A stretch of 64,000 bases of DNA from Achromobacter pulmonis. Its GTDB lineage: Bacteria > Pseudomonadota > Gammaproteobacteria > Burkholderiales > Burkholderiaceae_B. The notes beneath the pieces were generated by a model, which was not told where the DNA came from, made no database searches, and saw nothing but the letters and a program-made list of their open reading frames with translations. Each line of letters begins with the position of its first letter. Positions within the stretch are counted from its first letter, which is position 1. Made by a program: the position numbers and the translations under genes. Positions 19,801 to 27,905 of this stretch are shown here, in pieces. The DNA is taken from contig NZ_CADIJV010000021.1 in assembly GCF_902859765.1 (NCBI RefSeq), positions 36,964-100,963 of the forward strand, in the 5' to 3' direction.

Positions 19801-21042
19801 GTGAAACCGCATATCCTGGTGCTCAACCGCTGGCCGCAGCATCGCGGCGGCCCGAAGTGGGACCACGAGCTGTGCCGCTATGACGAGATCATCCCGCCGC
19901 ACTGCGATGTCTCGTACCTGTGCGACGCGGAAGGCACGATCGGACTGCCGGCCTCGGTCGATGGCGCGCGCGTGCGGGTGGCGGACGACATCGGCAACGC
20001 CGCCGAAGCGGCATCGCACGCGGCGCGCCTGGCGGCCCGCCATGGCCCCATCACGCACGTGTTCGCCGGTTCCGAATACCTGCTGGACACGGCGGCGGCG
20101 ATCCGCGCGCGGCTCGGCATCGCCGGCCATACGCCCGAACAGGCTGACCGCTTCCGCGACAAGACCATCATGAAGCGCGTCCTGCGCAACGCCGGCCTGC
20201 GCGTGCCACGTTGGCACGCCTGTACGGACGCCGCCCAGCTCACCGAACAGGCCCGCGAACTGGGCTTTCCGCTGATCATCAAGCCGGTGCGTGGCGCCTC
20301 CAGCAAAGGCGTGCGGCGGATCGACTCGCCGGATGAACTGGCCGCCTTCCTGCGCGCCACGGACCCGGCCGGCCACGAAGTCGAGGAGTTCATCGACGGC
20401 GACATCCTGCACGTCGACGGCGTCATCGACCAGGCGGGCGATTGCCCCTTCCTCTGCGTCAGCCGCTACATCTCGTCCTGCCTGGGCTTCGAGACCGGCG
20501 GCCAGCCACTGGGCTCGGTAATCCAGCGCGACACGCCGCTGGCCACGGATTGCAAGGCCTTCGCGCTGGCCTGCCTGAACGCGCTGGAACTGCGCGGCTC
20601 GGCCTTCCACCTGGAACTGTTCCACCGCGACGGCGAACTGGTATTCCTGGAGGTGGGCGCGCGCGTGCCGGGCGCCGACGTGCCCTACACCATCCACCGC
20701 GCCTACGGCGTCAACCTGTTCCAACTGTGGGTCGAGGTGATGCTGGGCCAGCCCGCGCGCCCACGCGCGGCCGCCGCGCCGAAGGCGGCCGGCTGGATCA
20801 CCTTTCCGCGGCCCCGCCCGCTGCCGCGCAAGGTGGTATCGGCCAACTCGCTGGTCGGCGTCGTGCCCGGCGTGTATCGCGAGCTGATCCCGGCGCCCGA
20901 GCAATACCTGAAGGACACCGGCGGCGGCTACACGCACATGCAGGGCGGCCGCTTCCTGGTCGAAGGGGAAGACGAAAGCCAGGTGCTGGCCGCCCTGGAC
21001 GCCATCAAGCAGCGCTACGTACTGAAGACCCTGCCCGCCTGA
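19801..21042 (+). CDS. ATP-grasp ligase (first of two)
   Basis: 413 residues with a GTG start and aaggag 5 to 10 bases upstream. The ATP-grasp core covers about 110-310: FRDKTIMKRVL, then IIKPVRGASSKGV for the nucleotide lysine, and FLEVGARVPGAD carrying the metal-binding acidic residue. The C-terminal third (FPRPRPLPRKVV...) resembles the carnosine-synthase/BacD-like group that joins amino acids through an acyl phosphate. It lacks the biotin-carboxylase or purine-enzyme extensions. It likely makes an amide bond in a small peptide. The substrate is unknown. Confidence 0.85.
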   Translation: MKPHILVLNRWPQHRGGPKWDHELCRYDEIIPPHCDVSYLCDAEGTIGLPASVDGARVRVADDIGNAAEAASHAARLAARHGPITHVFAGSEYLLDTAAAIRARLGIAGHTPEQADRFRDKTIMKRVLRNAGLRVPRWHACTDAAQLTEQARELGFPLIIKPVRGASSKGVRRIDSPDELAAFLRATDPAGHEVEEFIDGDILHVDGVIDQAGDCPFLCVSRYISSCLGFETGGQPLGSVIQRDTPLATDCKAFALACLNALELRGSAFHLELFHRDGELVFLEVGARVPGADVPYTIHRAYGVNLFQLWVEVMLGQPARPRAAAAPKAAGWITFPRPRPLPRKVVSANSLVGVVPGVYRELIPAPEQYLKDTGGGYTHMQGGRFLVEGEDESQVLAALDAIKQRYVLKTLPA

Positions 21043-21076
21043 GCGCCGCTCCGGCAACCACCTTTGGGAGATTTGA

Positions 21077-22168
21077 ATGGACACGCTTTCTCATGCTGAA
21101 CTGCTTGCCAAGCCTTGCGTGGTGTTCGCCGAAGGCTGCTTCGGACTGTTCACCAGCAAGGTCGCCGCCTCGTTCCTGCGCTATCGCCCGGAAAACTGCC
21201 TGGCCGTTATCGACAGCACGCAGGCGGGCAAGCGGGTACAGGACGTGATCGGCTGGGGCGGCGACATCCCCATCGTCAAGGACATCGAAAGCGCGCTGGC
21301 GCTCAAGCCCGAGGTGCTGGTGATCGGCAAGGGCCTGCATTCGGCGCAGTTGCCGCCGGAGTGGAAGGCGCCCATCAAGACCGCCATGCTCAACGGCCTG
21401 CACATCATCAACTGCATCCACTTCCGGCTGCGCTCCGATCCCGACCTGGCGCGCGCCGCCGACCAGACCGGCATCACCATCTGGGAAACCAAGGAACCGG
21501 TGCCGCTGGAACTGAACAAGGCGCGCGTGCTGGAACTGTCGTGCTTCGTGGCGCATACCTGTGGCAGTGATTCCAACATCGGCAAGAAGACCACCGCCCT
21601 GGAAATCACCCGCGAAGCCACGCGCCGCGGCATCGCCACGGGCTTCGCCGCCACCGGCCAAAGCGGCATGATGATTTCAGGCACCGGCATCGTGGTGGAC
21701 TGCATCCCCAGCGACTTCGTCGCCGGCGCAGCCGAAAAAGCGGTGCTGGACGCGGCCGAGGGCAACGACTGGGTGGTGCTGGAAGGGCAGGGGTCGCTCA
21801 ACCACATCGGCGCCAGCGGCATCGCCCTGGCCCTGCTGCACGGCGGCCTGCCGCATGCGCTGGTGTTCTGCCACCGCCTCGGGCTGGAACGCACCAAGGT
21901 CTGGAACACCCCGCTGCGGCCGATCCCCGAACTGATCCGCCTGAATGAGCAACTGACCGTGTTCGAACGTCCCGCCAAGGTGGTGGCCATCAGCGTCAAC
22001 AGCGCCGGTTTCAGCGACGCCGACTACCGCGCGCAGGTCAAACAGCTTGAAGCAGAGACCGGCCTGCCGGTGGTGGACCCCTGCCGCGAAGGCGCCGGCA
22101 TCCTGGTCGATGCGCTGCAGGCCTATCAGCGCAGCTTGCAGCAGCGCGAACAGCTGGCCGAGGCCTGA
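21077..22168 (+). CDS. DUF1611 / DgcN-like P-loop protein
   Basis: 363 residues. An N-terminal Rossmann-like half is followed by a nucleotide-binding half whose loop reads GSDSNIGKKTT at about 163-173. This matches the DUF1611 family. One characterised member, DgcN, is reported to act as a D-glutamate N-acetyltransferase together with the racemase DgcA, but no DgcA-like gene is present. A tgggag Shine-Dalgarno precedes the ATG. It lies between two ATP-grasp ligases (gaps of 34 and 2 bases), implying action on the same small substrate. Confidence 0.82.
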   Translation: MDTLSHAELLAKPCVVFAEGCFGLFTSKVAASFLRYRPENCLAVIDSTQAGKRVQDVIGWGGDIPIVKDIESALALKPEVLVIGKGLHSAQLPPEWKAPIKTAMLNGLHIINCIHFRLRSDPDLARAADQTGITIWETKEPVPLELNKARVLELSCFVAHTCGSDSNIGKKTTALEITREATRRGIATGFAATGQSGMMISGTGIVVDCIPSDFVAGAAEKAVLDAAEGNDWVVLEGQGSLNHIGASGIALALLHGGLPHALVFCHRLGLERTKVWNTPLRPIPELIRLNEQLTVFERPAKVVAISVNSAGFSDADYRAQVKQLEAETGLPVVDPCREGAGILVDALQAYQRSLQQREQLAEA

Positions 22169-22170
22169 CC

Positions 22171-23505
22171 ATGAAGGAAGCCGTGCTGCTCCTGATGCAC
22201 CAGGGCAATTCCTTCACCGCCGAGCTGCATGAGCGGCTGGCCGCGCGCGGCATCGCGCTGGTCGCCATCAGCTCGCGGCCGGCGGACATGGCGGTGCTGG
22301 AGCGCAACCAGCCGCTGCTGGACGCCTGGGTGGTGGGCGCAGGCCCCGAGCTGTCCGACGCCGACGTGCGCGCGGGCGTGGCGCAACTGGCGCAGCGCGG
22401 CTACCGCTTCCTGGCCGCCATTGCCACCTTCGAAGGCTACCGCCTGTTCATGGCGGACCTGAACCACGCCTTCGGCGCGCCCGACGTGCCGCGCGTGGCG
22501 CTGGAACGGGCGCTGCACAAGCATCGCTGCCGCGAGTTCCTGCTGATGCAGGGCCTTAGCGCCGCCACCTGCCGCCTGATCCCGGCCGGCAGCGGCGCCG
22601 ATGCCGCCGGCCTGGATCCGCAGCGCAAATGGTTCATCAAGCCGGTGCGCGGCGCGGCCTCGTTCGGCTGCTTCATCCTGGAAAACCGCGACGACTTGAC
22701 CGACGTGCCGGCGATGCAGGCGCAGATGCTCAAGGACGGCAAGTTGGCGGCGATCTTCATGGGCCGCTATGACTTCTTCGCCGAGGAATACATCGAAGGC
22801 CCGGAGTTCAGCTACGAGATCGTGGCGGCGGCGGGCCGGCCGCGCGTTCTCTGCGTGCATGAAAAGGCGCGGGTCGAACGCCTGCCGCGCACCACCCTGG
22901 AAAGCATGTCGATATCGCCGCCGCTCTCGCTGCCGGTGGACACGCTGCGCGAAGGCGAACGCTTCGTGGCCGAATGCCTGACGCGCATGGGGCTGGGCGA
23001 GGGCGCCTACCACGTCGAAATGAAGTACTGGCAGGCCCGGCGGCGCTGGGAAATCATCGAGATCAACCCGCGCATGGGCGGCAGCCTGATCAACGCCAGC
23101 ACCACGCGCGCCACCGGCGCATCCATCCTCGACCTGTGGCTGCGGACGCTGCTGGCGCGCGCGCCGGACGACATCGCCGCCTTCCATGCGCAGGCCGACG
23201 CCGTGGCGCAGCTCGATCGCCTGGACCGCGACGACGACCGCCGCGCGGTCGTTTTCATCAGCAAGTACGGCAAGAAGGGGGCCACTGTGGATTCCATCGA
23301 CTACGACACCAGCGGGCATTCGCCGGACCTGCTGGAATTCCATGTCAAACCCGGCACGCGGTTGGAGGACTCCGACCGCGCCATCTGCGTCATGGACGCG
23401 CTGTGGCAGGTCGACCGCGCCGCGCTGGCGGACGCCGTTGAATCCATCGACCGCGAATCGGACGAGAACTTCCGCATCACCTATCAGGCCGCCCAGGGCG
23501 TGTGA
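22171..23505 (+). CDS. ATP-grasp ligase (second of two)
   Basis: 444 residues, start 2 bases after the DUF1611 stop, so translationally coupled. The ATP-grasp domain spans about 110-330: KHRCREFLL, FIKPVRGAASFGCF (nucleotide lysine), EEYIEGPEFSYEIV and the metal-binding EIIEINPRMGGSLIN. It is clearly distinct from the first ligase, so two different amide or ester bonds may be formed. Relatives include L-amino-acid ligases. Purine or carbamoyl-phosphate enzymes are unlikely because the flanking domains differ. Confidence 0.86.
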   Translation: MKEAVLLLMHQGNSFTAELHERLAARGIALVAISSRPADMAVLERNQPLLDAWVVGAGPELSDADVRAGVAQLAQRGYRFLAAIATFEGYRLFMADLNHAFGAPDVPRVALERALHKHRCREFLLMQGLSAATCRLIPAGSGADAAGLDPQRKWFIKPVRGAASFGCFILENRDDLTDVPAMQAQMLKDGKLAAIFMGRYDFFAEEYIEGPEFSYEIVAAAGRPRVLCVHEKARVERLPRTTLESMSISPPLSLPVDTLREGERFVAECLTRMGLGEGAYHVEMKYWQARRRWEIIEINPRMGGSLINASTTRATGASILDLWLRTLLARAPDDIAAFHAQADAVAQLDRLDRDDDRRAVVFISKYGKKGATVDSIDYDTSGHSPDLLEFHVKPGTRLEDSDRAICVMDALWQVDRAALADAVESIDRESDENFRITYQAAQGV

Positions 23506-23551
23506 CCCGCAAGCGCCATCGCACCCTCCCACCCTCGCAGAGGCACGATCC

Positions 23552-24715
23552 ATGACCGAAGCACTGCTGGCGCCGCAGGACCTGACCCATCCCGCCTTCG
23601 ATGTCCACCTGGGCGGCAAGCTGGAAATCCGCGGCCGCGTCGCCATCGAGTCGCGCGAAGACCTGGCGCGCGCCTACACGCCGGGCTTTGCCTACGTGGC
23701 CGCCGCGATCCAGCGCGACCCCGCGCTGCTGGCGCGTTACACCATGCGCCAGAACACCGTGGCCATTGTCACCGACGGCACGGCGGTGTCCGGCATCGGC
23801 GACGTCGGCCCGAAGGCCGCTCTGCCGGTCATGGAGGGCAAGGCGCTGGTGTTCAAGCGCTTCGCCGGCATCAACGCGATCCCGATCTGCCTGGACACCA
23901 AGCACAGTGGCGAGATCATCGACACGGTGCGGCGCATCGCGCCGGGCTTCGGCGCCATCATGCTGGAAGACATCTCGGCGCCGCGCTGCTTCGAGATCGA
24001 AGACGCGCTGCACCGCGAATTGCAGATTCCCGTGCTGCACGACGACCAGCATGCCACCGCGATTTCGGCCGGCGCGGCGCTGATCAACGCCCTCAAGCGC
24101 GTCGGCAAGCGGCTGGACCAGATCAAGGTGGTGATGGTGGGCGCGGGCGCCGCCGGCACCGGCTGCGCCAAGATCTTCCTGGCCCTGGGCGTGCAGCGGC
24201 TGATCGCCTGCGATCGCGCCGGCGCCATCCACCGCAAGCGCACCGACCTGAACCCGGCCAAGGCCTGGTTCGCCGCGCATACCAACCCGCTGCAGGAAAG
24301 CGGCAGCCTGGGCGAAGTCATGGCCGGCGCCGACGTATTCCTGGGCGTCTCCGGCCCCGGCGTCATCACGGTGGCGGACGTGGCGCGCATGGCGCGCGAC
24401 CCGATCCTGTTCGCGCTGGCCAACCCCACCCCCGAGATCCTGCCCAGCGAAGTGGCCGGCCTGGCCGCCATCGTCGCCACCGGCCGCAGCGACCTGCCCA
24501 ACCAGATCGACGGCGGCCTGGCGTATCCGGGACTGTTCAAGGGCATCCTGGACAGCGGCGCGCCGCGTTTCACCGATGCGATGAAGTGCGCGGCGGTCTA
24601 CGCCCTGGCCGGTCTGGTCGACGCGGCGGAACTGGACGCCGGCCGCATCATTCCCGACATCTTCGACGAACTGGTGATGCCGTCGGTGGCGGCCGCGGTG
24701 GCCGCCGCCGCGTGA
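23552..24715 (+). CDS. Malic enzyme (oxaloacetate-decarboxylating malate dehydrogenase)
   Basis: 387 residues, the short bacterial form without the phosphotransacetylase-like extension. Conserved points: Tyr42 (AYTPGF), Lys96 (MEGKALVF), metal ligands in MLEDISAPRCF and DDQHATAI, and the nucleotide loop VGAGAAGTG. It would convert malate to pyruvate and CO2 with reduction of NAD(P). As the last gene of the plus-strand cluster it may supply pyruvate or NADPH, or act on a malate-like intermediate. The FAYVAAAI segment after the active Tyr differs from the usual VAEPC sequence, hinting at a different substrate. Confidence 0.87.
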   Translation: MTEALLAPQDLTHPAFDVHLGGKLEIRGRVAIESREDLARAYTPGFAYVAAAIQRDPALLARYTMRQNTVAIVTDGTAVSGIGDVGPKAALPVMEGKALVFKRFAGINAIPICLDTKHSGEIIDTVRRIAPGFGAIMLEDISAPRCFEIEDALHRELQIPVLHDDQHATAISAGAALINALKRVGKRLDQIKVVMVGAGAAGTGCAKIFLALGVQRLIACDRAGAIHRKRTDLNPAKAWFAAHTNPLQESGSLGEVMAGADVFLGVSGPGVITVADVARMARDPILFALANPTPEILPSEVAGLAAIVATGRSDLPNQIDGGLAYPGLFKGILDSGAPRFTDAMKCAAVYALAGLVDAAELDAGRIIPDIFDELVMPSVAAAVAAAA

Positions 24716-24769
24716 CCCTCGGCCCACCGCCGGGCTCGCTCGCACCGCCGGCACGGCCCGTGTGCGGCA

Positions 24770-25303
24770 TCATGAACGATCCAGCAGCGCGGCCCGCACC
24801 CGCGCCGGCAGGGCGTAATCCGCCGCGCAGGCCCGCGCCGGGGCGCCGCGATGGCGGCGGCCATGGTGGCGCGAGCCGGCATCGCTCAGCAACTCGACGC
24901 CGCGTACCGCCGCCATGGTGCGATTGGTCACGCCGAGCTTCTTGAACAGCATGCCGACATGCATCTTGACCGTCACCAGCTCGATGCCAAGCAGATCGGC
25001 GATGGTCTTGTTCTGATGCCCTTCGATGATGTATTGGAGGATCTCGTGCTGGCGCGACGACAGGGGAATGAAGGCGGGTTCGGCATCCGCCTCATGCGCG
25101 CCGGACCCATGGCCCGGCGCAGCGGTCCGGCCTTCCGCGTCTTCACGTGCATCGCCGGACTCGGCCGGTTCGGCCGGCGCGTTTTCATGTGTCGCATTCG
25201 TGTAGAGCTTGATTTGTCTGGCCACGTATACCTCCCACACCGCCTTAACGAAGTTGCGTTCGAATCGCGGGCGCCGGGGCGGCGCCGGCGACGTGCTACT
25301 CAT
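24770..25303 (-). CDS. Short LuxR-type HTH regulator
   Basis: 177 residues. The GerE/LuxR helix-turn-helix lies at about 75-140: LSSRQHEILQYIIEGHQNKTIADLLGIELVTVKMHVGMLF in order. The roughly 70 residues before it are low-complexity and Asp/Glu/Ala-rich, with no receiver, PAS or autoinducer domain. A basic His/Arg/Ala tail follows. Its ATG overlaps the stop of the EPSP-synthase-like gene by 8 bases, so it is co-translated and probably controls this cluster. Confidence 0.85.
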   Translation of the reverse strand: MSSTSPAPPRRPRFERNFVKAVWEVYVARQIKLYTNATHENAPAEPAESGDAREDAEGRTAAPGHGSGAHEADAEPAFIPLSSRQHEILQYIIEGHQNKTIADLLGIELVTVKMHVGMLFKKLGVTNRTMAAVRGVELLSDAGSRHHGRRHRGAPARACAADYALPARVRAALLDRS

Positions 25304-26639
25304 CGGCCGCTTCCAGGTAATACTGCCGGGTCGTGGCGCAGGACACGCCCAGGCCGCGGAACTGGTCGATGAAATCAGGAAAGGAACAGATCACATCGGC
25401 GTAGCCGTCGAGGTGGCAGGCCTCCTCGCAGCGCAGCGATGCGACGAACAACGACATGAAATTGCGATGGTCGCCACGGCTGCTGAGCGTCACGCCGCCG
25501 GCATAGCGTGGCCGTCCGCGCGTCACGAAGCCGTCGATGTGGCCATCGACATGCCGCAGCATTTCGATGTCGGCACCCAGCTTGCGCACCTCGCCGATCA
25601 TCGACTCCACCCGCGACGACTTGTGAAACCGCGTGACCGATCCTCCGGTCACCGTGAACGTGCCGCGCACGAACAGACTCAAGGCCACCAGCGTGGGAAT
25701 CACATTGGGGCCGTTGCGCACGTCGAAGGTGTAGTTGCCCTCCAGGCGCGCACTGGTGCTGTCGACGTGCAGCATGCCATCGTCGTAGCGCAGCCGCACC
25801 CCCAGCGCCTCGACGATGTCGGCGAACAGCTTTTCGCCCTGCAGCGTCTCTTCTTCGATGCCGCCGATCCGGTAGCGGCCCGGAAACAGCGTACACGCCA
25901 TCAGCAAGTACGACAGCGAGGTGTAGTCGGCGTTGATGCGGGTCTCGAACGGCTGGTACACCCCCGGCGCGACGTGGTAACGCGTGTACTCGGGGTTGAC
26001 CTGCGCATCGATGCCGCAACAGCGCAGCGTTTCCACCGTCTGCGCCAGGTAGGACTGCGACAGCACTGGCGGCGTCACCTCCAGGCTGATGCCTTGCCGC
26101 GTCAGCGGCGCCGCCATCAGAATCGCGGTGATGAACTGCGAGCTGATGTCGCCCGCCAGCCGGCAGTGCTTGCCGCTTAGCGACGCGCCCCAGTTGATCA
26201 CCGGCGCCTTGCCCTCATCGCCCAGGCAGGCGAAGTTCGCCCCCAGGTGGCGCAGGCCATCCAGCAGCGGTTGCATCACGCGGCGGCGCAGGGTCGCGTC
26301 GCCGGTCAGGATGGTGGGGGTCGCCTTCATGCAGCTCAACGCCATCATGGTGCGGAACACCAGGCCGGATCCCTTGGCGTCGATGACCTCGATGCTCGAC
26401 GCGAAGCGGCCGCCGGTGCCTGTGATGAACAGCGCCCCGGCGGCCTCTTCGATCTTCGCGCCGAGTTGGCCGCAGGCGATCTTCATGGTCTCGGTCTCGG
26501 TGCAGCGCAGATCGTTGCGGATGATGGACGTGCCGTCCGCCAGCGTGGCGGCGAGGATGGCGCGTTGCGTTTCGGGCTTGGACGCCGGAACATTCATCCG
26601 GGTGCCCAGTTCCTTGATCGGTTCGACGCGTAGATACAT
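25296..26639 (-). CDS. EPSP-synthase-like enolpyruvyl transferase homologue, altered active site
   Basis: 447 residues with the AroA/MurA inside-out barrel signatures: VPASKPETQRAIL near the N-terminus, LAGDISSQFITAILMAAP at 162-178, and SRGDHRNFM at 387-395. By manual comparison with E. coli AroA, Lys22, Arg27, Ser169-Ser170-Gln171, Arg344 and Arg386 are kept. The catalytic Asp313 is Asn312, Glu341 is Lys340, and Lys411 is Cys418. This suggests different chemistry from shikimate biosynthesis. It sits between a diiron-like oxygenase gene and a LuxR gene. Shine-Dalgarno ggag precedes the ATG at 26639. Confidence 0.8.
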   Translation of the reverse strand: MYLRVEPIKELGTRMNVPASKPETQRAILAATLADGTSIIRNDLRCTETETMKIACGQLGAKIEEAAGALFITGTGGRFASSIEVIDAKGSGLVFRTMMALSCMKATPTILTGDATLRRRVMQPLLDGLRHLGANFACLGDEGKAPVINWGASLSGKHCRLAGDISSQFITAILMAAPLTRQGISLEVTPPVLSQSYLAQTVETLRCCGIDAQVNPEYTRYHVAPGVYQPFETRINADYTSLSYLLMACTLFPGRYRIGGIEEETLQGEKLFADIVEALGVRLRYDDGMLHVDSTSARLEGNYTFDVRNGPNVIPTLVALSLFVRGTFTVTGGSVTRFHKSSRVESMIGEVRKLGADIEMLRHVDGHIDGFVTRGRPRYAGGVTLSSRGDHRNFMSLFVASLRCEEACHLDGYADVICSFPDFIDQFRGLGVSCATTRQYYLEAADE

Positions 26640-26769
26640 GCTTTCTCCACGTAAGTTGAAGGCTGACAGGCCCCCGCGGGAACAGCGCCCCGCGCGCGCG
26701 GGCCGACACCGCCGGCCCCGCGGCCGCGCCTGCCGGGGCGCGCCGCTCGGGGCCCGGCCAGGCGCCTTA

Positions 26770-27522
26770 TCAGGCGGCCGCCTTTTCGGCCGGCCGCTGC
26801 ACCGTGTCCTCGTAGATTTCGCGGAAGAACATCGCCAGGATGGCCTGGACGTCGTCGATGTACTTGAAGACGGCGTTGTAGTCGTCTTCGCTGAGAATCA
26901 GCTGGTTCAGGATCTTCCACATCTCCATCGAATGGTCGTCGCGCGTATCGACCGTCAGATGGGCTTCCTGGCCCTTGACCATGTCATGGCCCAGCGTGGT
27001 GCGCAGGTTCTTGACGATGTCGGGCTGCAGCTTGGCCTGGGTGTATTCGACCAGATAGTTCGACACCACCGGGGCCATCGGATGCTCGTGTTCCAGCGTG
27101 TAGTAGAAAAAGCCCTCGAACAGCCGCGTCGACAGGTAAGGCTCGGTCTTGAGCACCTCGTCCATCGTCACCCCGGCCGCCTCGCAGTCGTGGATATACA
27201 GCTTGTCGTGCAGCATCTCGTCGGCCTGGTAGTGGGCATAGTCCTGCGCCGCCGAGGGTGAGATCTGGGCGATCTTGTAGATCGCCTTGGACTGGCTGAC
27301 CCGCGACAGGCGGATGCGCCAGATGTGCTCGATCAGGGTGCGGCGGTAATACGCCATGTTGATGTTCTTGTCCTTCATGTGGGACGCGTACGGAATGGTC
27401 TGCCGCCATTCCTCCATCTTCTTGTCCAGATAGCGGTCGATCTTGGCCTTGCGCTTGAGGCCTTCGGCTTCGTTGAAGTAGGGGGTGGGATGCTGTATGC
27501 CGGAATGGCGCACTCGGTTCAT
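26770..27522 (-). CDS. Haem-oxygenase-like diiron protein (TenA/PqqC/HDO fold)
   Basis: 250 residues, mostly helical. Candidate metal ligands are spread as in haem-oxygenase-like diiron oxidases: Glu65 (LIEHIWR), Glu102 and His105 (DEMLHD), Glu159 (YLVEYT), His188 (EAHLTVD) and Asp192. Members oxidise amino acids and small molecules in natural-product pathways (C-C cleavage or N-oxygenation). The frame opens at 27564, but a ggag 7 bases before the ATG at 27522 and lost similarity upstream favour 27522. It is first of the minus-strand trio. Ligand assignment is by eye. Confidence 0.72.
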   Translation of the reverse strand: MNRVRHSGIQHPTPYFNEAEGLKRKAKIDRYLDKKMEEWRQTIPYASHMKDKNINMAYYRRTLIEHIWRIRLSRVSQSKAIYKIAQISPSAAQDYAHYQADEMLHDKLYIHDCEAAGVTMDEVLKTEPYLSTRLFEGFFYYTLEHEHPMAPVVSNYLVEYTQAKLQPDIVKNLRTTLGHDMVKGQEAHLTVDTRDDHSMEMWKILNQLILSEDDYNAVFKYIDDVQAILAMFFREIYEDTVQRPAEKAAA

Positions 27523-27546
27523 GTGTGGCTCCGTGGTGACTGTAGA

Positions 27547-27563
27547 TGCACCTTGGCGGTGCA
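27547..27563. promoter_or_regulatory. 17-base palindrome before the diiron-protein gene
   Basis: TGCACC-TTGGC-GGTGCA is a perfect 6-base inverted repeat with 5-base spacer, 25-41 bases before the start of the minus-strand operon. Size and symmetry suit a dimeric regulator such as the LuxR-type protein encoded at the operon's end. The rest of the 383-base gap (27523-27905) contains no plausible gene, only further short palindromes at 27793-27805 (atagg-cgt-cctat) and about 27836-27871. Confidence 0.35.
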
Positions 27564-27905
27564 AGGCTTATTCACATAGACCGGCGGAGTTGTGTGGAGC
27601 AGGCGTCAGGCACCCCGCCCGCTGAAAGGCGTATCGGGGCGCAACGCTGTCCGTGCCGGGACGAGACTGTCGCGTTGGCACCGATGCCATTCTCTGGAGG
27701 CGGTACAGGCCGCGGACAGGCGCGCAACACGCGCCGCCCCGGCGGCTGTCCACCCGCTCTCGATGGCTATCGGGTCCAATCGCATGTCACATAATAGGCG
27801 TCCTATCTGAGCGGAAAAGCTATCCATAGGTATAGGCGTGCGCACGGTTGCAACCGCCGTTTCGCGCACGCGCGGCGCGTATCGCCGCGTCGTCCGCGCG
27901 CGCCG

